This document shows positions 14,101 through 28,200 of a stretch of DNA of 64,000 nucleotides, one piece after another (position 1 is the stretch's first letter; each line of letters opens with the position of its first letter). The stretch comes from Otis tarda (taxonomy: Eukaryota; Chordata; Aves; Otidiformes; Otididae), in assembly GCA_026413225.1 (NCBI GenBank), contig JAPMTP010000076.1, positions 62,001-126,000 of the forward strand, in the 5' to 3' direction. Below the pieces are notes generated by a model that was not told the DNA's origin, made no database searches, and saw only the letters and a list, made by a program, of their open reading frames with translations. The position numbers and the translations under genes were made by a program.

Positions 14101-16744
14101 AAAAAAAACCACAAAAAATCACGAACGTCGGACGATTGCTCCCACACCAAAAGTGCCAGCCACTCAAGCTCTTGCTGCTCCTCAGCGGCCATTGGCAGCG
14201 CACCTATAGCAGCACAGACACTGGGGCTCCGGGCTTTCCCTGACGAACAGGGCTTCGACATTTACCACCAGCTGCACCGGGGCGCTCCCTGAAAAAAAAA
14301 CTCGAAAAATCACGAACGTCGGACCATTGCTCCCACACCAAAATTGCCAGCAACTAAAGCTCTTGCTGCTCCTCAGCGGCCATTGGCAGTGCACCTACAG
14401 CAGCATAGACTTTGGGGCTCCGGGCTTTCCCTGACGAACAGGGCTTCGACGTATAGCACCAGCTGCATGTGGGCGCCCCATGAAAAAAAATCCGGAAAAA
14501 TCACGAACGTTGGACCATTGCTCCCACACCAAAGGGGCACAAACTCAAGCTCTTGCTGCTCCTCAGCGGTCATTGGCAGTGCACCTACAGCAGCACAGAC
14601 ATTGGGGCTCCGGGCTTTCCCTGACGAACAGGGCTTCGACGTTTACCACCAGCTGCACCTGGGCGCTCCCGGAAAAAAAAACCCAAAAAATCACGAACGT
14701 CAGACGATTGCTCCCACACCAAAAGTGCCAGCCACTCAAGCTCTTGCTGCTCCTCAGCGGCCATTGGCAGCGCACCTACAGCACCACAGACATTGGGGCT
14801 CCGGACTTTCCCTGACGAACTGGGCTTCGACGTTTACCACCAGCTGCATGTGGGCGCCCCCTGAAAAAAAACCCCAAAAAATCACGAACGTCGGACGATT
14901 GCTCCCACACCAAATGTGCCAGCCACTCAATCTCTTGCTGCTCCTCAGCGGCCATTGGCAGCGCACCTACAGCAGCACAGACATTGGGGCTCCAGGCTTT
15001 CCCTGACGTAAAGGGCTTCGACGTTTACCACCAGCTGCACGTGGGCACCCCCTGAATATGAACCCCAAAAAACCACGAACGTCGGACGATTGTTCCCACA
15101 CCAAAAGTGCCAGCCACTCAAACCCTTGCTGCTCCTCAGCGGCCATTGGCAGCGCACGTACAGCAGCACAGACATTGGGGCTCCGGGCTTTCCCTGACGA
15201 ACAGGGCTTCGACGTTTACCACCAGCTGCACGTGGGCGCCCCCTGAAAAAAACCCCAAAAATCTCGAACGTCGGACGATTGCTCCCACACCAAAAGTGCC
15301 AGCCACTCAAGCTCTTGCTGCCCCTCAGAGGCCATTGGCAGTCCACCTACTGCACCACAGACACTGGTGCTCCGGGCTTTCCCTGACGAACAGGGCTTCT
15401 ACGTATACCACCAGCTGCACCGGGGCGCTCCCGGAAAAAAACACTCGAAAAATCACAAACGTTGGACCATTGCTCCCACACCAAAAGTGCCAGCCACTCA
15501 AGCTCTTGCTGCTCCTCAGCGGCCATTGGCAGTGCACCTACAGCAGCACAGACATTGGGGCTCCGGGCTTTCCCTGACGAACAGGGCTTAAACGTTTACC
15601 ACCAGCAACACGTTGGCTCCCCATGAAAAAAAACCCCGAGAAATCACGAACGTCGGACAATTGCTCCCACACCAAAAGGGCCAGCCACTCAATCTCTTGC
15701 TGCTCCTCAGCGGCCATTGGCAGCGCACCTACAGCAGCACAGACATTGGGGCTCCAGGCTTTCCATGACGAACAGGGCTTCGACGTTTACCACCAGCTGC
15801 ACCTGGGCGCCCACTGAAAATAACCCTGAAAAATCACGAACGTTGGACCATTACTCCCACACCAAAAGTGCCAGCCACTCAAGCTCTTGCTGCTCCTCAG
15901 TGGCCATTGGCAGTCCACGTACCGCACCAGAGACATTGGAGCTCCGGTCTTTCCCTGACAAACAGGGCTTCGACATTTAGCACCAGCTGCACGTGGGCGC
16001 TCCCTGAATAAAAAACCCCAAAAAATCACAAACGTCGGACGATTGCTCCCACACCAAAAGTGCCAGCCCCTCAAGCTCTTGCTGCTCCTCAGCGGCCATT
16101 GGCAGCGCACCTACAGCACCACAGACATTGGGGCTCCGGGCTTTCTCTGACGAACAGGGCTTCGACGTTTACCACCAGCTGCACGTGGGCGCCCCCTGAA
16201 AAAAACCTGAAAAATCACGAACGTCGGACGATTGCTCCCACACCAAAAGTGCCAGCCACTCAAGCTCTTGCTGCCCCTCAGCGGCCATTGCTAGCGCACG
16301 TACAGCAGCACAGAAATTGAGGCTCCAGGCTTTCCCTGACGAACAGGGCTTCCACGTTTACCACCAGCTGCACGTGGGCGCTCCCGGAAAAAAAACCCCG
16401 AAAAATCACGAACGTCGAATGATTGCTCCCACACCAAAAGGGCCAGCCACTCAAGCTCTTGCTGCTCCTCAGCGGCCATTGGCAGCGCACCTACAGCAGC
16501 ACAGACATTGGGGCTCCGGGCTTTCCCTGACAAACAGGGCTTTGACGTTTACCACCAGATGCACGTGGGCGACCCCTGAAAAAAACCCAAAAAATCATGA
16601 ACGTTGGACGATTGCTCCCTCACCAAAAGTGCCAGACACTCAAGCTCTTGCTGCTCCTCAGCGGCCATTGGCAGCGCACCTACAGCAGCACAGACATTGG
16701 GGCTCCGGGTTTTCCCGGACGAACAGGGCTTAGACGTTTACCAC
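8166..16744 (+). repeat. Satellite subfamily A array, forward, segment 2
   Basis: Continuation of the 190-191 bp array, about 45 monomers. The monomers at about 9,607-11,670 recur at about 18,567-20,650 and 22,950-25,030. The stretch from about 11,670 to 13,390 recurs at about 25,030-26,700. From about 13,357 onward the sequence repeats 4,015-8,805, including the next LTR. Offsets between these copies are constant over kilobases and change only by whole monomers, for example 9,343 to 9,723 near 15.07-15.45 kb, where two extra monomers are present. Confidence 0.96.
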
Positions 16745-17888
16745 TGTCGTAGTTCAGCCCTGATCAGGACCAGACTACGCAGTCTCTCTCTCACTCCCCC
16801 CACCCTCCGAAAGAACAGGGAGAGAAAATATAAGGAAAAACGGCTCGAGGTTTGAGATAAGGACGGGGAGAAATCCTTAAAGTTACCATCACGGGCAAAA
16901 CAGACTCGACTTGGGGAAAACTATTCATTTATTACTACAAACAGCAAGATAATGAGACAGAGAACAAGATAACCTCCATCCACCCCTCCCTCTTCCCAAG
17001 CTTAACTTTATCTCTACTACCTTCCCCCCCCCCGAGCGGCACAGGGGGAAGAGGGAATGGGGGTTGCAGTCAGTTCATCATACGTTGTTTCACGCCGCTG
17101 CTTCATGGTCGGGGGAAGAACTCCTCACATTCCTCCCCTCCTCCATCATGGGGTCCCACCCCTACGCCACAGTCCTTCGTGGAACTGCTCCGGCGTGGGT
17201 CATCTCTTCCACAGAGTGCAGTCTCTCCAGAACGGCTGTCCCAGCGGGCCCTCCACGGGCCACAGCGCCTTCAGGCATCCACCTCCCCCGGTACGGGGTC
17301 CTTCACGGGCTCCAAGTGGATCTCTGCTCCTCCGTGCACCTCCATGGGCTGCAGGGGGACAACCTGCTCCACCATGGTCATCACCACAGGCTGCAGGGGA
17401 ATCTTGGCTAGGAGCCGCATTACTCCTCCCCCTCCTTTCTGAACTGACCTTGGCGTCTGCAGACGTTCCTCACTCACAACAGGGTGGTAGATGTCTCTCA
17501 GGATCTTTTTACATCTTATTCACTTCTCATCTCCTTTCCACTTCTTGCAGCCGGGCCGGACCAAGTCGGGCCCAGTCGGCTGCCTGGCGAGAGGCCAGAG
17601 GGTGAGGCCTGCAAGGCCCATGAGGCCTGCGCCTCCCCCTCTGCACCTCCGCCCCCGCTCAGCTTCTTCACATCTTCTCTTCTCTCTTTTTTTTTCTGTT
17701 TTCCCCTTCTTAATACGTTATCGCAGAGGCGTTATCACTGAACATTCTGCTACCAATCGGCTCGACCTTGGCCAGCAGCAGGTCCGCCCTAGGCCCGGCT
17801 GAGTCCACTGAACAAAGGGGAGCGACTTCTAGCAGTTTCCTGCAGAAGCTACCACCTTAGGCCCCACCTCACTAACAAAACCATGACA
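16745..17888 (-). mobile_element. Solo LTR, avian ERVL-like, copy 2 (duplicate of copy 1)
   Basis: 1,144 bp, same ends and same ACCAC duplications (16,740-16,744 and 17,889-17,893). It is almost identical to copy 1; the visible differences are a few single bases near the right end (for example the C run before CTCACTAACAAAACC). The satellite monomers on both sides are also the same as around copy 1 for kilobases, so it was copied by segmental duplication rather than by a new insertion. Sense strand is minus. Confidence 0.94.
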
Positions 17889-20800
17889 ACCACCAGCTGC
17901 ACTTGGGCGACCCCTGAAAAAAACCCAAAAAATCACGAACGTCGGACGATTGCTCCCACACCAGAAGTGCCAGCCACTCAAGCTCTTGCTGCTCCTCAGC
18001 GGCCATTGGCAGCGCACCTACAGCAGCACAGACATTGGGGCTCCGGGCTTTCCCTGACGAACAGGGATTCGACGTTTACCACCAGCCACACGTGGGCGCC
18101 CACTGAAAAAAACCCCAAAAAATCAAGAACGTCGGACGATTGCTCCCACACCAAAAGTGCTAGACACTCAAGCTCTTGCTGCTCCTCAGCGGCCATTGGT
18201 AGCGCAGCTACAGCAGCACAGACATTGAGGCTCCGGGCTTTCCCTGACGAACAGGGCTTCCACGTTTACCACCAGCTGCACCGGGGCGCCCCCTGAAAAA
18301 AAAACCCCGAAAAATCACGAACGTCGGACCATTGCTCCCACACCAAAAGGGCCAGCCACTCAAGCTCTTGCTGCTCCTCAGCGGCCATTGGCAGCGCACC
18401 TACAGCAGCACAGACATTGGGGCTCCGGGCTTTCCCTGACGAACAGGGCTTCCACGTTTACCAGCAGGTGCAACAGGGTGCCCACTGAAAAAAACCCCGA
18501 AAAATCACAAATGTCGGAAGATTGCTCCACACCAAAAGGGCCAGCCACTCAAGCTCTTGCTGCTCCTCAGCGGCCATTGGCAGTGCACCTACAGCAGCAC
18601 AGACATTGGGGCTCCGGTCTTTCCCTGACGAACAGGGCTTCGACGTTTACCACCAGCTGCACTTGATCGCTCCATGATAAAAACTCCAAAAAATCACGAA
18701 CATCGGACCATTGCTCCCACACCAAAAGTGCCAGCCACTCAAGCTCTTGCTGCTCCTCAGCGGCCATTGGCACTCCACGTACTGCACCAGAGACATTGAG
18801 GCTCCGGTCCTTCCCTGACGAACAGGGCTTCAAAGTTTACCACCAGCTGCTCATGAGCGCCTCCTGAAAAAAAACCCAAAAAATCACGAACGCCGGACCA
18901 TTGCTCCCACACCAAAAGTGCCAGCCACTCAAGCTCTTGCTGCCCCTCAGCGGCAATTCGCAGCGCACCTACCGCAGCACAGACATTGGGGCTCTGGGCT
19001 TTCCCAGACGAACAGGCCTTCGACGTTTACCACCAGCTGCACGTTGGCACCCTCTGAATAAAAAACCCGAAAAATTACGAACATCGGACCATTGGTCCCA
19101 CAAAAAAAGTGCTGGACACTCAAGCTCTTGCTGCTCCTCAGCGGCCATTGACAGTGCACCTACAGCACCAGAGACATTGGGGCTCGGGGCTTTCCCTGAC
19201 GAACAGGGCTTCGACGTTTACCACCAGCTGCATGTGGGCGCCCCCTGAAAAAAAACCCCCAAAAATTACAAACGTCGGACGATTGCTGCAACACCAGAAG
19301 TGCCAGCCACTCAAGCTCTTGCTGCTCCTCAGCGGTCATTGGCAGTGCACCTACAGCAGCACAGACATTGGGGCTCCGGGCTTTCCCTGACGAACAAGGT
19401 TTCAACGTTTACCACCAGGTGCACGTGGGCGCCCACTGAAAAAAAACCCCGAAAAATCACGAACGTCGGAAGATTGCTCCCACACCAAAAGTGCCAGCCA
19501 CTCAAGCTCTTGCTGCTCCTCAGCGGACATTGGCAGTGCACCTACAGCACCACAGATATTGGGGCTCCGGGCTTTCCCTGACGAACAGGGCTTCGACGTT
19601 TACCACCAGCTGCACGTGCGTGCTCCCTGAAAAAAAACCCCGTAAAATCACGAACGTCGGACCATTGCTAACACACCAAAAGTGCCAGCCACTCAAGCTC
19701 TTGCTGCTCCTCAGCGGCCATTGGCAGTCCACGTACCGCACCACAGACATTGAGGCACCGGTCTTTCCCTGACGAACAGGGCTTCTACATTTACCCCCAG
19801 CTGCACGTGGGCGCTCCCTGAAAAAAAACCCAAAAAAATCACCAACGTCAGAAGATTGCTCCCACACCAAAAGTGCCAGCCACTCAAGCTCTTGCTGCTC
19901 CTCAGCGGCCATTGGCAGCGCACCTACAGCACCACAGACATTGGGGCTCCGGGTTTTCCCTGAGGAGCAGGGCTTCGACGATTACCACCAGCTGCACGTG
20001 GGCGCTCCCTGAAAAAAAACCCAAAAAATCACGAACGTCGGACGATTGTTCTCACACAAAAGTGCCAGCCATTCAAACCCTTGCTGCTCCTCAGCGGCCA
20101 TTGGCAGCGCACCTACAGCAGCACAGACATTGGGGCTCCGGGCATTCCCTGACGAACAGGGCTTCGACGTTTACCACCAGCTGCACGTTGGCACCCTCTG
20201 AATAAAAAACCCGAAAAATTACGAACATCGGACCATTGGTCCCACAAAAAAAGTGCTGGACACTCAAGCTCTTGCTGCTCCTCAGCGGCCATTGACAGTG
20301 CACCTACAGCACCACAGACATTGGGGCTCGGGGCTTTCCCTGACGAACAGGGCTTCGACGTTTACCACCAGCTGCATGTGGGCGCCCACTGAAAAAAAAC
20401 CCCGAAATATAACAAACGTCGGATCATTGATCCCACACCAAAAGTGCCAGCCACTCAAGCTCTTGCTGCTCCTCAGCGGCCATTGGCAGTCCACCTACCG
20501 CACCAGAGACATTGGGGCTCCGGGCTTTCCATGACGAACAGGGTTTCGACGTTTACCAACAGCTGCGCATGGGCGCCCACCAAAAAGAAACCCAGAAAAA
20601 TCACCAACGTTGGAAGATTGCTCCAACACCAAAAGTGCCAGCCACTCAAGCTCTTGCTGCCCCTCAGCGGCCATTGCTAGCGCACGTACAGCAGCACAGA
20701 AATTGAGGCTCCAGGCTTTCCCTGACGAACAGGGCTTCCACGTTTACCACCAGCTGCACGTGGGCGCTCCCGGAAAAAAAACCCCGAAAAATCACGAACG

Positions 20801-21130
20801 TCGAATGATTGCTCCCACACCAAAAGGGCCAGCCACTCAAGCTCTTGCTGCTCCTCAGCGGCCATTGGCAGCGCACCTACAGCAGCACAGACATTGGGGC
20901 TCCGGGCTTTCCCTGACAAACAGGGCTTTGACGTTTACCACCAGATGCACGTGGGCGACCCCTGAAAAAAACCCAAAAAATCATGAACGTTGGACGATTG
21001 CTCCCTCACCAAAAGTGCCAGACACTCAAGCTCTTGCTGCTCCTCAGCGGCCATTGGCAGCGCACCTACAGCAGCACAGACATTGGGGCTCCGGGTTTTC
21101 CCGGACGAACAGGGCTTAGACGTTTACCAC
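17889..21130 (+). repeat. Satellite subfamily A array, forward, segment 3
   Basis: About 17 monomers that fill the space between LTR copies 2 and 3. The first part follows the right flank of LTR 1, but four monomers present at about 8,805-9,600 are missing here. The joint is near 18,530, where the motif reads GATTGCTCCACACC with one C fewer than usual. At about 20,650 a hybrid monomer joins sequence like 11,670 to sequence like 6,545, and this is the left edge of the second 4.38-kb unit. Confidence 0.95.
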
Positions 21131-22272
21131 TGTCGTAGTTCAGCCCTGATCAGGACCAGACTACGCAGTCTCTCTCTCACTCCCCCCACCCTCCGAAAGA
21201 ACAGGGAGAGAAAATATAAGGAAAAACGGCTCGAGGTTTGAGATAAGGACGGGGAGAAATCCTTAAAGTTACCATCACGGGCAAAACAGACTCGACTTGG
21301 GGAAAACTATTCATTTATTACTACAAACAGCAAGATAATGAGACAGAGAACAAGATAACCTCCATCCACCCCTCCCTCTTCCCAAGCTTAACTTTATCTC
21401 TACTACCTTCCCCCCCCGAGCGGCACAGGGGGAAGAGGGAATGGGGGTTGCAGTCAGTTCATCATACGTTGTTTCACGCCGCTGCTTCATGGTCGGGGGA
21501 AGAACTCCTCACATTCCTCCCCTCCTCCATCATGGGGTCCCACCCCTACGCCACAGTCCTTCGTGGAACTGCTCCGGCGTGGGTCATCTCTTCCACAGAG
21601 TGCAGTCTCTCCAGAACGGCTGTCCCAGCGGGCCCTCCACGGGCCACAGCGCCTTCAGGCATCCACCTCCCCCGGTACGGGGTCCTTCACGGGCTCCAAG
21701 TGGATCTCTGCTCCTCCGTGCACCTCCATGGGCTGCAGGGGGACAACCTGCTCCACCATGGTCATCACCACAGGCTGCAGGGGAATCTTGGCTAGGAGCC
21801 GCATTACTCCTCCCCCTCCTTTCTGAACTGACCTTGGCGTCTGCAGACGTTCCTCACTCACAACAGGGTGGTAGATGTCTCTCAGGATCTTTTTACATCT
21901 TATTCACTTCTCATCTCCTTTCCACTTCTTGCAGCCGGGCCGGACCAAGTCGGGCCCAGTCGGCTGCCTGGCGAGAGGCCAGAGGGTGAGGCCTGCAAGG
22001 CCCATGAGGCCTGCGCCTCCCCCTCTGCACCTCCGCCCCCGCTCAGCTTCTTCACATCTTCTCTTCTCTCTTTTTTTTTCTGTTTTCCCCTTCTTAATAC
22101 GTTATCGCAGAGGCGTTATCACTGAACATTCTGCTACCAATCGGCTCGACCTTGGCCAGCAGCAGGTCCGCCCTAGGCCCGGCTGAGTCCACTGAACAAA
22201 GGGGAGCGACTTCTAGCAGTTTCCTGCAGAAGCTACCACCTTAGGCCTCACCTCACTAACAAAACCATGACA
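21131..22272 (-). mobile_element. Solo LTR, avian ERVL-like, copy 3 (duplicate)
   Basis: 1,142 bp, two bases shorter than copies 1 and 2 because of a shorter C run near 21,410. It has the same ends and the same ACCAC duplications (21,126-21,130 and 22,273-22,277), and the flanks match copy 2 on both sides at a constant offset of about 4,385. Sense strand is minus. It is part of the second 4.38-kb tandem unit. Confidence 0.94.
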
Positions 22273-25200
22273 ACCACCAGCTGCACTTGGGCGACCCCTG
22301 AAAAAAACCCAAAAAATCACGAACGTCGGACGATTGCTCCCACACCAGAAGTGCCAGCCACTCAAGCTCTTGCTGCTCCTCAGCGGCCATTGGCAGCGCA
22401 CCTACAGCAGCACAGACATTGGGGCTCCGGGCTTTCCCTGACGAACAGGAATTCGACGTTTACCACCAGCCACACGTGGGCGCCCACTGAAAAAAACCCC
22501 AAAAAATCAAGAACGTCGGACGATTGCTCCCACACCAAAAGTGCTAGACACTCAAGCTCTTGCTGCTCCTCAGCGGCCATTGGTAGCGCAGCTACAGCAG
22601 CACAGACATTGAGGCTCCGGGCTTTCCCTGACGAACAGGGCTTCCACGTTTACCACCAGCTGCACCGGGGCGCCCCCTGAAAAAAAACCCCGAAAAATCA
22701 CGAACGTCGGACCATTGCTCCCACACCAAAAGGGCCAGCCACTCAAGCTCTTGCTGCTCCTCAGCGGCCATTGGCAGCGCACCTACAGCAGCACAGACAT
22801 TGGGGCTCCGGGCTTTCCCTGACGAACAGGGCTTCCACGTTTACCAGCAGGTGCAACAGGGTGCCCACTGAAAAAAACCCCGAAAAATCACAAATGTCGG
22901 AAGATTGCTCCACACCAAAAGGGCCAGCCACTCAAGCTCTTGCTGCTCCTCAGCGGCCATTGGCAGTGCACCTACAGCAGCACAGACATTGGGGCTCCGG
23001 TCTTTCCCTGACGAACAGGGCTTCGACGTTTACCACCAGCTGCACTTGATCGCTCCATGATAAAAACTCCAAAAAATCACGAACATCGGACCATTGCTCC
23101 CACACCAAAAGTGCCAGCCACTCAAGCTCTTGCTGCTCCTCAGCGGCCATTGGCACTCCACGTACTGCACCAGAGACATTGAGGCTCCGGTCCTTCCCTG
23201 ACGAACAGGGCTTCAAAGTTTACCACCAGCTGCTCATGAGCGCCTCCTGAAAAAAAACCCAAAAAATCACGAACGCCGGACCATTGCTCCCACACCAAAA
23301 GTGCCAGCCACTCAAGCTCTTGCTGCCCCTCAGCGGCAATTCGCAGCGCACCTACCGCAGCACAGACATTGGGGCTCTGGGCTTTCCCAGACGAACAGGC
23401 CTTCGACGTTTACCACCAGCTGCACGTTGGCACCCTCTGAATAAAAAACCCGAAAAATTACGAACATCGGACCATTGGTCCCACAAAAAAAGTGCTGGAC
23501 ACTCAAGCTCTTGCTGCTCCTCAGCGGCCATTGACAGTGCACCTACAGCACCAGAGACATTGGGGCTCGGGGCTTTCCCTGACGAACAGGGCTTCGACGT
23601 TTACCACCAGCTGCATGTGGGCGCCCCCTGAAAAAAAAAAACCCCCAAAAATTACAAACGTCGGACGATTGCTGCAACACCAGAAGTGCCAGCCACTCAA
23701 GCTCTTGCTGCTCCTCAGCGGTCATTGGCAGTGCACCTACAGCAGCACAGACATTGGGGCTCCGGGCTTTCCCTGACGAACAAGGTTTCAACGTTTACCA
23801 CCAGGTGCACGTGGGCGCCCACTGAAAAAAAACCCCGAAAAATCACGAACGTCGGAAGATTGCTCCCACACCAAAAGTGCCAGCCACTCAAGCTCTTGCT
23901 GCTCCTCAGCGGACATTGGCAGTGCACCTACAGCACCACAGATATTGGGGCTCCGGGCTTTCCCTGACGAACAGGGCTTCGACGTTTACCACCAGCTGCA
24001 CGTGCGTGCTCCCTGAAAAAAAACCCCGTAAAATCACGAACGTCGGACCATTGCTAACACACCAAAAGTGCCAGCCACTCAAGCTCTTGCTGCTCCTCAG
24101 CGGCCATTGGCAGTCCACGTACCGCACCACAGACATTGAGGCACCGGTCTTTCCCTGACGAACAGGGCTTCTACATTTACCCCCAGCTGCACGTGGGCGC
24201 TCCCTGAAAAAAAACCCAAAAAAATCACCAACGTCAGAAGATTGCTCCCACACCAAAAGTGCCAGCCACTCAAGCTCTTGCTGCTCCTCAGCGGCCATTG
24301 GCAGCGCACCTACAGCACCACAGACATTGGGGCTCCGGGTTTTCCCTGAGGAGCAGGGCTTCGACGATTACCACCAGCTGCACGTGGGCGCTCCCTGAAA
24401 AAAAAACCCAAAAAATCACGAACGTCGGACGATTGTTCTCACACAAAAGTGCCAGCCATTCAAACCCTTGCTGCTCCTCAGCGGCCATTGGCAGCGCACC
24501 TACAGCAGCACAGACATTGGGGCTCCGGGCATTCCCTGACGAACAGGGCTTCGACGTTTACCACCAGCTGCACGTTGGCACCCTCTGAATAAAAAACCCG
24601 AAAAATTACGAACATCGGACCATTGGTCCCACAAAAAAAGTGCTGGACACTCAAGCTCTTGCTGCTCCTCAGCGGCCATTGACAGTGCACCTACAGCACC
24701 ACAGACATTGGGGCTCGGGGCTTTCCCTGACGAACAGGGCTTCGACGTTTACCACCAGCTGCATGTGGGCGCCCACTGAAAAAAAACCCCGAAATATAAC
24801 AAACGTCGGATCATTGATCCCACACCAAAAGTGCCAGCCACTCAAGCTCTTGCTGCTCCTCAGCGGCCATTGGCAGTCCACCTACCGCACCAGAGACATT
24901 GGGGCTCCGGGCTTTCCATGACGAACAGGGTTTCGACGTTTACCAACAGCTGCGCATGGGCGCCCACCAAAAAGAAACCCAGAAAAATCACCAACGTCGG
25001 AAGATTGCTCCAACACCAAAAGTGCCAGCCACTCAAGATCTTGCTGCTCCTCAGCGGCCATTGGCAGCGCACCTACAGCAGCACAGACATTGGGGCTCCG
25101 GGCTTTCCCTGACGAACAGGGCTTCGACGTTTACTACCGTCTACACGTGGGCGCCCACTGAAAACAACCCCGAATAATCACGAACGTCGGACGATTGCTG

Positions 25201-28200
25201 CCACACCAAAAGTGCCAGCCACTCAAGCTCTTGCTGCTCCTCAGCGGCCATTGGCAGTCCACGTACCGCACCACAGACATTGAGGCACCAGTCTTTCCCT
25301 GACGAACAGGGCTTCTACATTTACCACCATCTACACGTGGGCGCCCAGTGAAAACAACCCCGAATAATCACGAACTTCGGGCCACTACACCCACACCAAA
25401 AGTGCCAGACACTCAAGCTCTTGCTACTCCTCAGCGGTCATTTTCAGTGCACCTACAGCAGCACAGACATTGGGTCTCTGGGCTTTCTCTGACGAACAGG
25501 CCTTCCACGTTTACCACCAGCTGCACCAGGGTGCCAACTGAAAAAAAAACTCGAAAAATCATGAACGTCGGACGATTGCTCCCACACCAAAAGTGCCAGC
25601 CACTCAAGCTCTTGCTGCTCCTCAGCGGCCATTGGCAGCGCACCTACAGCACCACAGACATTGGGGATCCGGGCTTTCCCTGACGAACAGGGCTTCGACG
25701 TTTACCACCATCTACACGTGGGCGGCCAGTGAAAACAACCCCGAATAATCAGGAACGTTGGACGATTGCTCCCACACCAAAAGTGCCAGCCACTCAAGCT
25801 CTTGCTGCTCCTCAGCGGCCATTGGTAGCGCACCTACAGCAGCACAGCCACTGGGGCTCCGGACGTTCCCTGACGAACAGGGCTTCCACGTTTACCACCA
25901 GCAACACGTGGGCGCCCCCTGAATAAAAACCCCGAAAAAGCACGAACGTTGGACCATTGCTCCCACACCAAAAGTGCCAGCCACTCAAGCTCTTGCTGCT
26001 CCTCAGCGGCCATTGGCAGCGCACATACAGCAGCACAGACATTGAGGCTCCGGGCTTTCCCTGACGAACAGGGCTTCGACGTTTACCACAAGCTGCACCT
26101 GGGTGTCCCCTGAAAAAAACCCCGAAAAATCACGAACGTCGGACGATTATTCCCACACCAAAAGTGCCAGCCACTCAAGCTCTTGATGCTCCTCAGCGGC
26201 CATTGGCAGTCCACGTACCGCACCAGAGACATTGAGGCTCCGGTCTTTCCCTGACGAACAGGGCTTCTACATTTACCACCAGCTGCAGGTGGACGGCCCC
26301 TGAAGAAAAACCCAAAAAAATCACCAACATCGGAAGATTGCTCCCACACCAAAAGTGACAGCCACTCAAGCTCTTGCTGCTCCTCAGCGGCCAGTGGCAG
26401 CGCACCTACAGCAGCACAGACATTGGGACTCCGGGCTTTCCCTGAGGAGCAGGGCTTCGACGTTTACCATCAGCTGTACGTGAGCGCCCCCTGAACAAAA
26501 CCTGAAAAATCACGAACGTCGGACCATTGCTCCCACACCAAAAGTGCCAGCCACTCAAGCTCTTGCTGCTCCTCAGCGGCCATTGGCAGCGCACCTACAG
26601 CAGCACAGACACTGGGGCTCCGGGCTTTCCCTGACGAACAGGGCTTCGACGTTTACCACCAGCTGCACTTGGGCGTCCCCTGAAAAAAAATCCCGAAATA
26701 TCACGAACGTTGGACCATTGCTCCCACACCAAAAGTGCCAGCCACTCAAGCTCTTGCTGCTCCTCAGCGGTCATTGGCAGTCCACCTACAGCACCAACAG
26801 ACTTCAGGACTCCGTGCTATCCCTAAGGAACAGAGCTTCGACGTTTACCAAAAGCTGCACGTGGGCGCCCACTGAAAAAAAACCCAGAAAAAACACAAAC
26901 GTCAGACGATTGCTCCCACACCAAAAGTGCCAGCCACTCAAGCTCTTGCTGCTCCTCAGGTGCCATTGGCAGTGCACCTACAGCACCACAGACATTGGGG
27001 CACCAGGCTATTCCTGATGAACAGGGCTTCGTTGTTTACCAACAGCTGCACGTGGGCTCTCCCTGAAAAAAAACCCTGAAAAATCACGAACGTCGGACGA
27101 TTGCTCCCACACCAAAAGTGCCAGCCACTCAAGCTCTTGCTGCTCCTCAGCGGCCATTGGCAGCGCACTTACAGCAGCACAGACATTGGGGCTCCAGGTT
27201 TTCCCTGACGAACAGGGTTTCGACATTTACCACCAGCTGCACCTGGGCGCCCAATTAAAAGAAACCCAAAAAATCACGAACGTCGGACCACTGCACCCAC
27301 AACAAAAGTGCCAGACACTCAAGCTCTTGCTGTTCCTCAGCGGCCATTTTCAGTGCACGTACAGCAGCACAGACTTTGGGGCTCAGGCCTTTCCCTGACG
27401 AACAGGGCTTAGACGTTTCCCACCAGCTGCAACAGGGCGCCCCGTGTAAAAAAACCCCGAAAAATCACGAATGTCAGACCATTGCTCCCACACCAAAAGT
27501 GCCAGCCACTCAAGCTCTTGCTGCTCCTCAGCCGCCATTGGCAGTGCACCTACAGCAGCACAGATATTGGGGCTCCGGGCTTTCCTTGACGAACAGGGCT
27601 TCGACGTATACCACCAGCTGCACGTGGGCGCTCCCTGAAAAAAAGCCCCGAAAAATCTCGAACGTCGGACGATTGCTCCCACACCAAAATTGTCAGCCAC
27701 TCAAGCTCTTGCTGCTCCTCAGGTGCCATTGGCAGCTCTCCTACCGCAGCACAGACATTGGGGCTCCAGGCTTTCCCTGACGAACAGGGCTTCGACGTTT
27801 ACCACCAGCTGCATGTGGGCGCACCCTTATAAAAAAATCCCTAAATATCATGAAGGTCGGACGATTGCTCCCACAGCAAAAGTGCCAGCCACTCAAGCTC
27901 TTGCTGCTCCTCAGCGGCCATTGGTAGCGCACCTACAGCAGGACAGACATTGGGGCTCCGGGCTTTCCCTGACGAGCAGGGCTTCGACGTTTACCACCAG
28001 CTTCACCAGGGAGCTCACTGAAAAAAACCCAAAAAAATCACGAACATCAGGCGATTGCTCCCACACCAAAAGTGCCAGCCACTCAAGCTCTTGCTGCTCC
28101 TCAGCGGCCATTGGCAGTGCACCTACCGCACCAGAGACATGGTGGCTTCGGGCTTTCCCTGACGAACAGGGCTTCGACGTTATCCACCAGCTGCATCTGG

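Larger units (their letters stand above)
16260..25030 (+). repeat. Tandem 4.38-kb higher-order unit containing an LTR (two copies)
   Basis: The stretch of about 16,260-20,650 is repeated as about 20,650-25,030 at an offset of 4,383-4,387 along its whole length, including LTR, target duplications and individual monomer variants. One unit equals one 1,144-bp LTR plus about 17 monomers. A longer version of the same unit, with four more monomers, is present at about 6,545-11,670. Edges are approximate to within one monomer because the unit boundary lies in a hybrid monomer. Confidence 0.85.
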
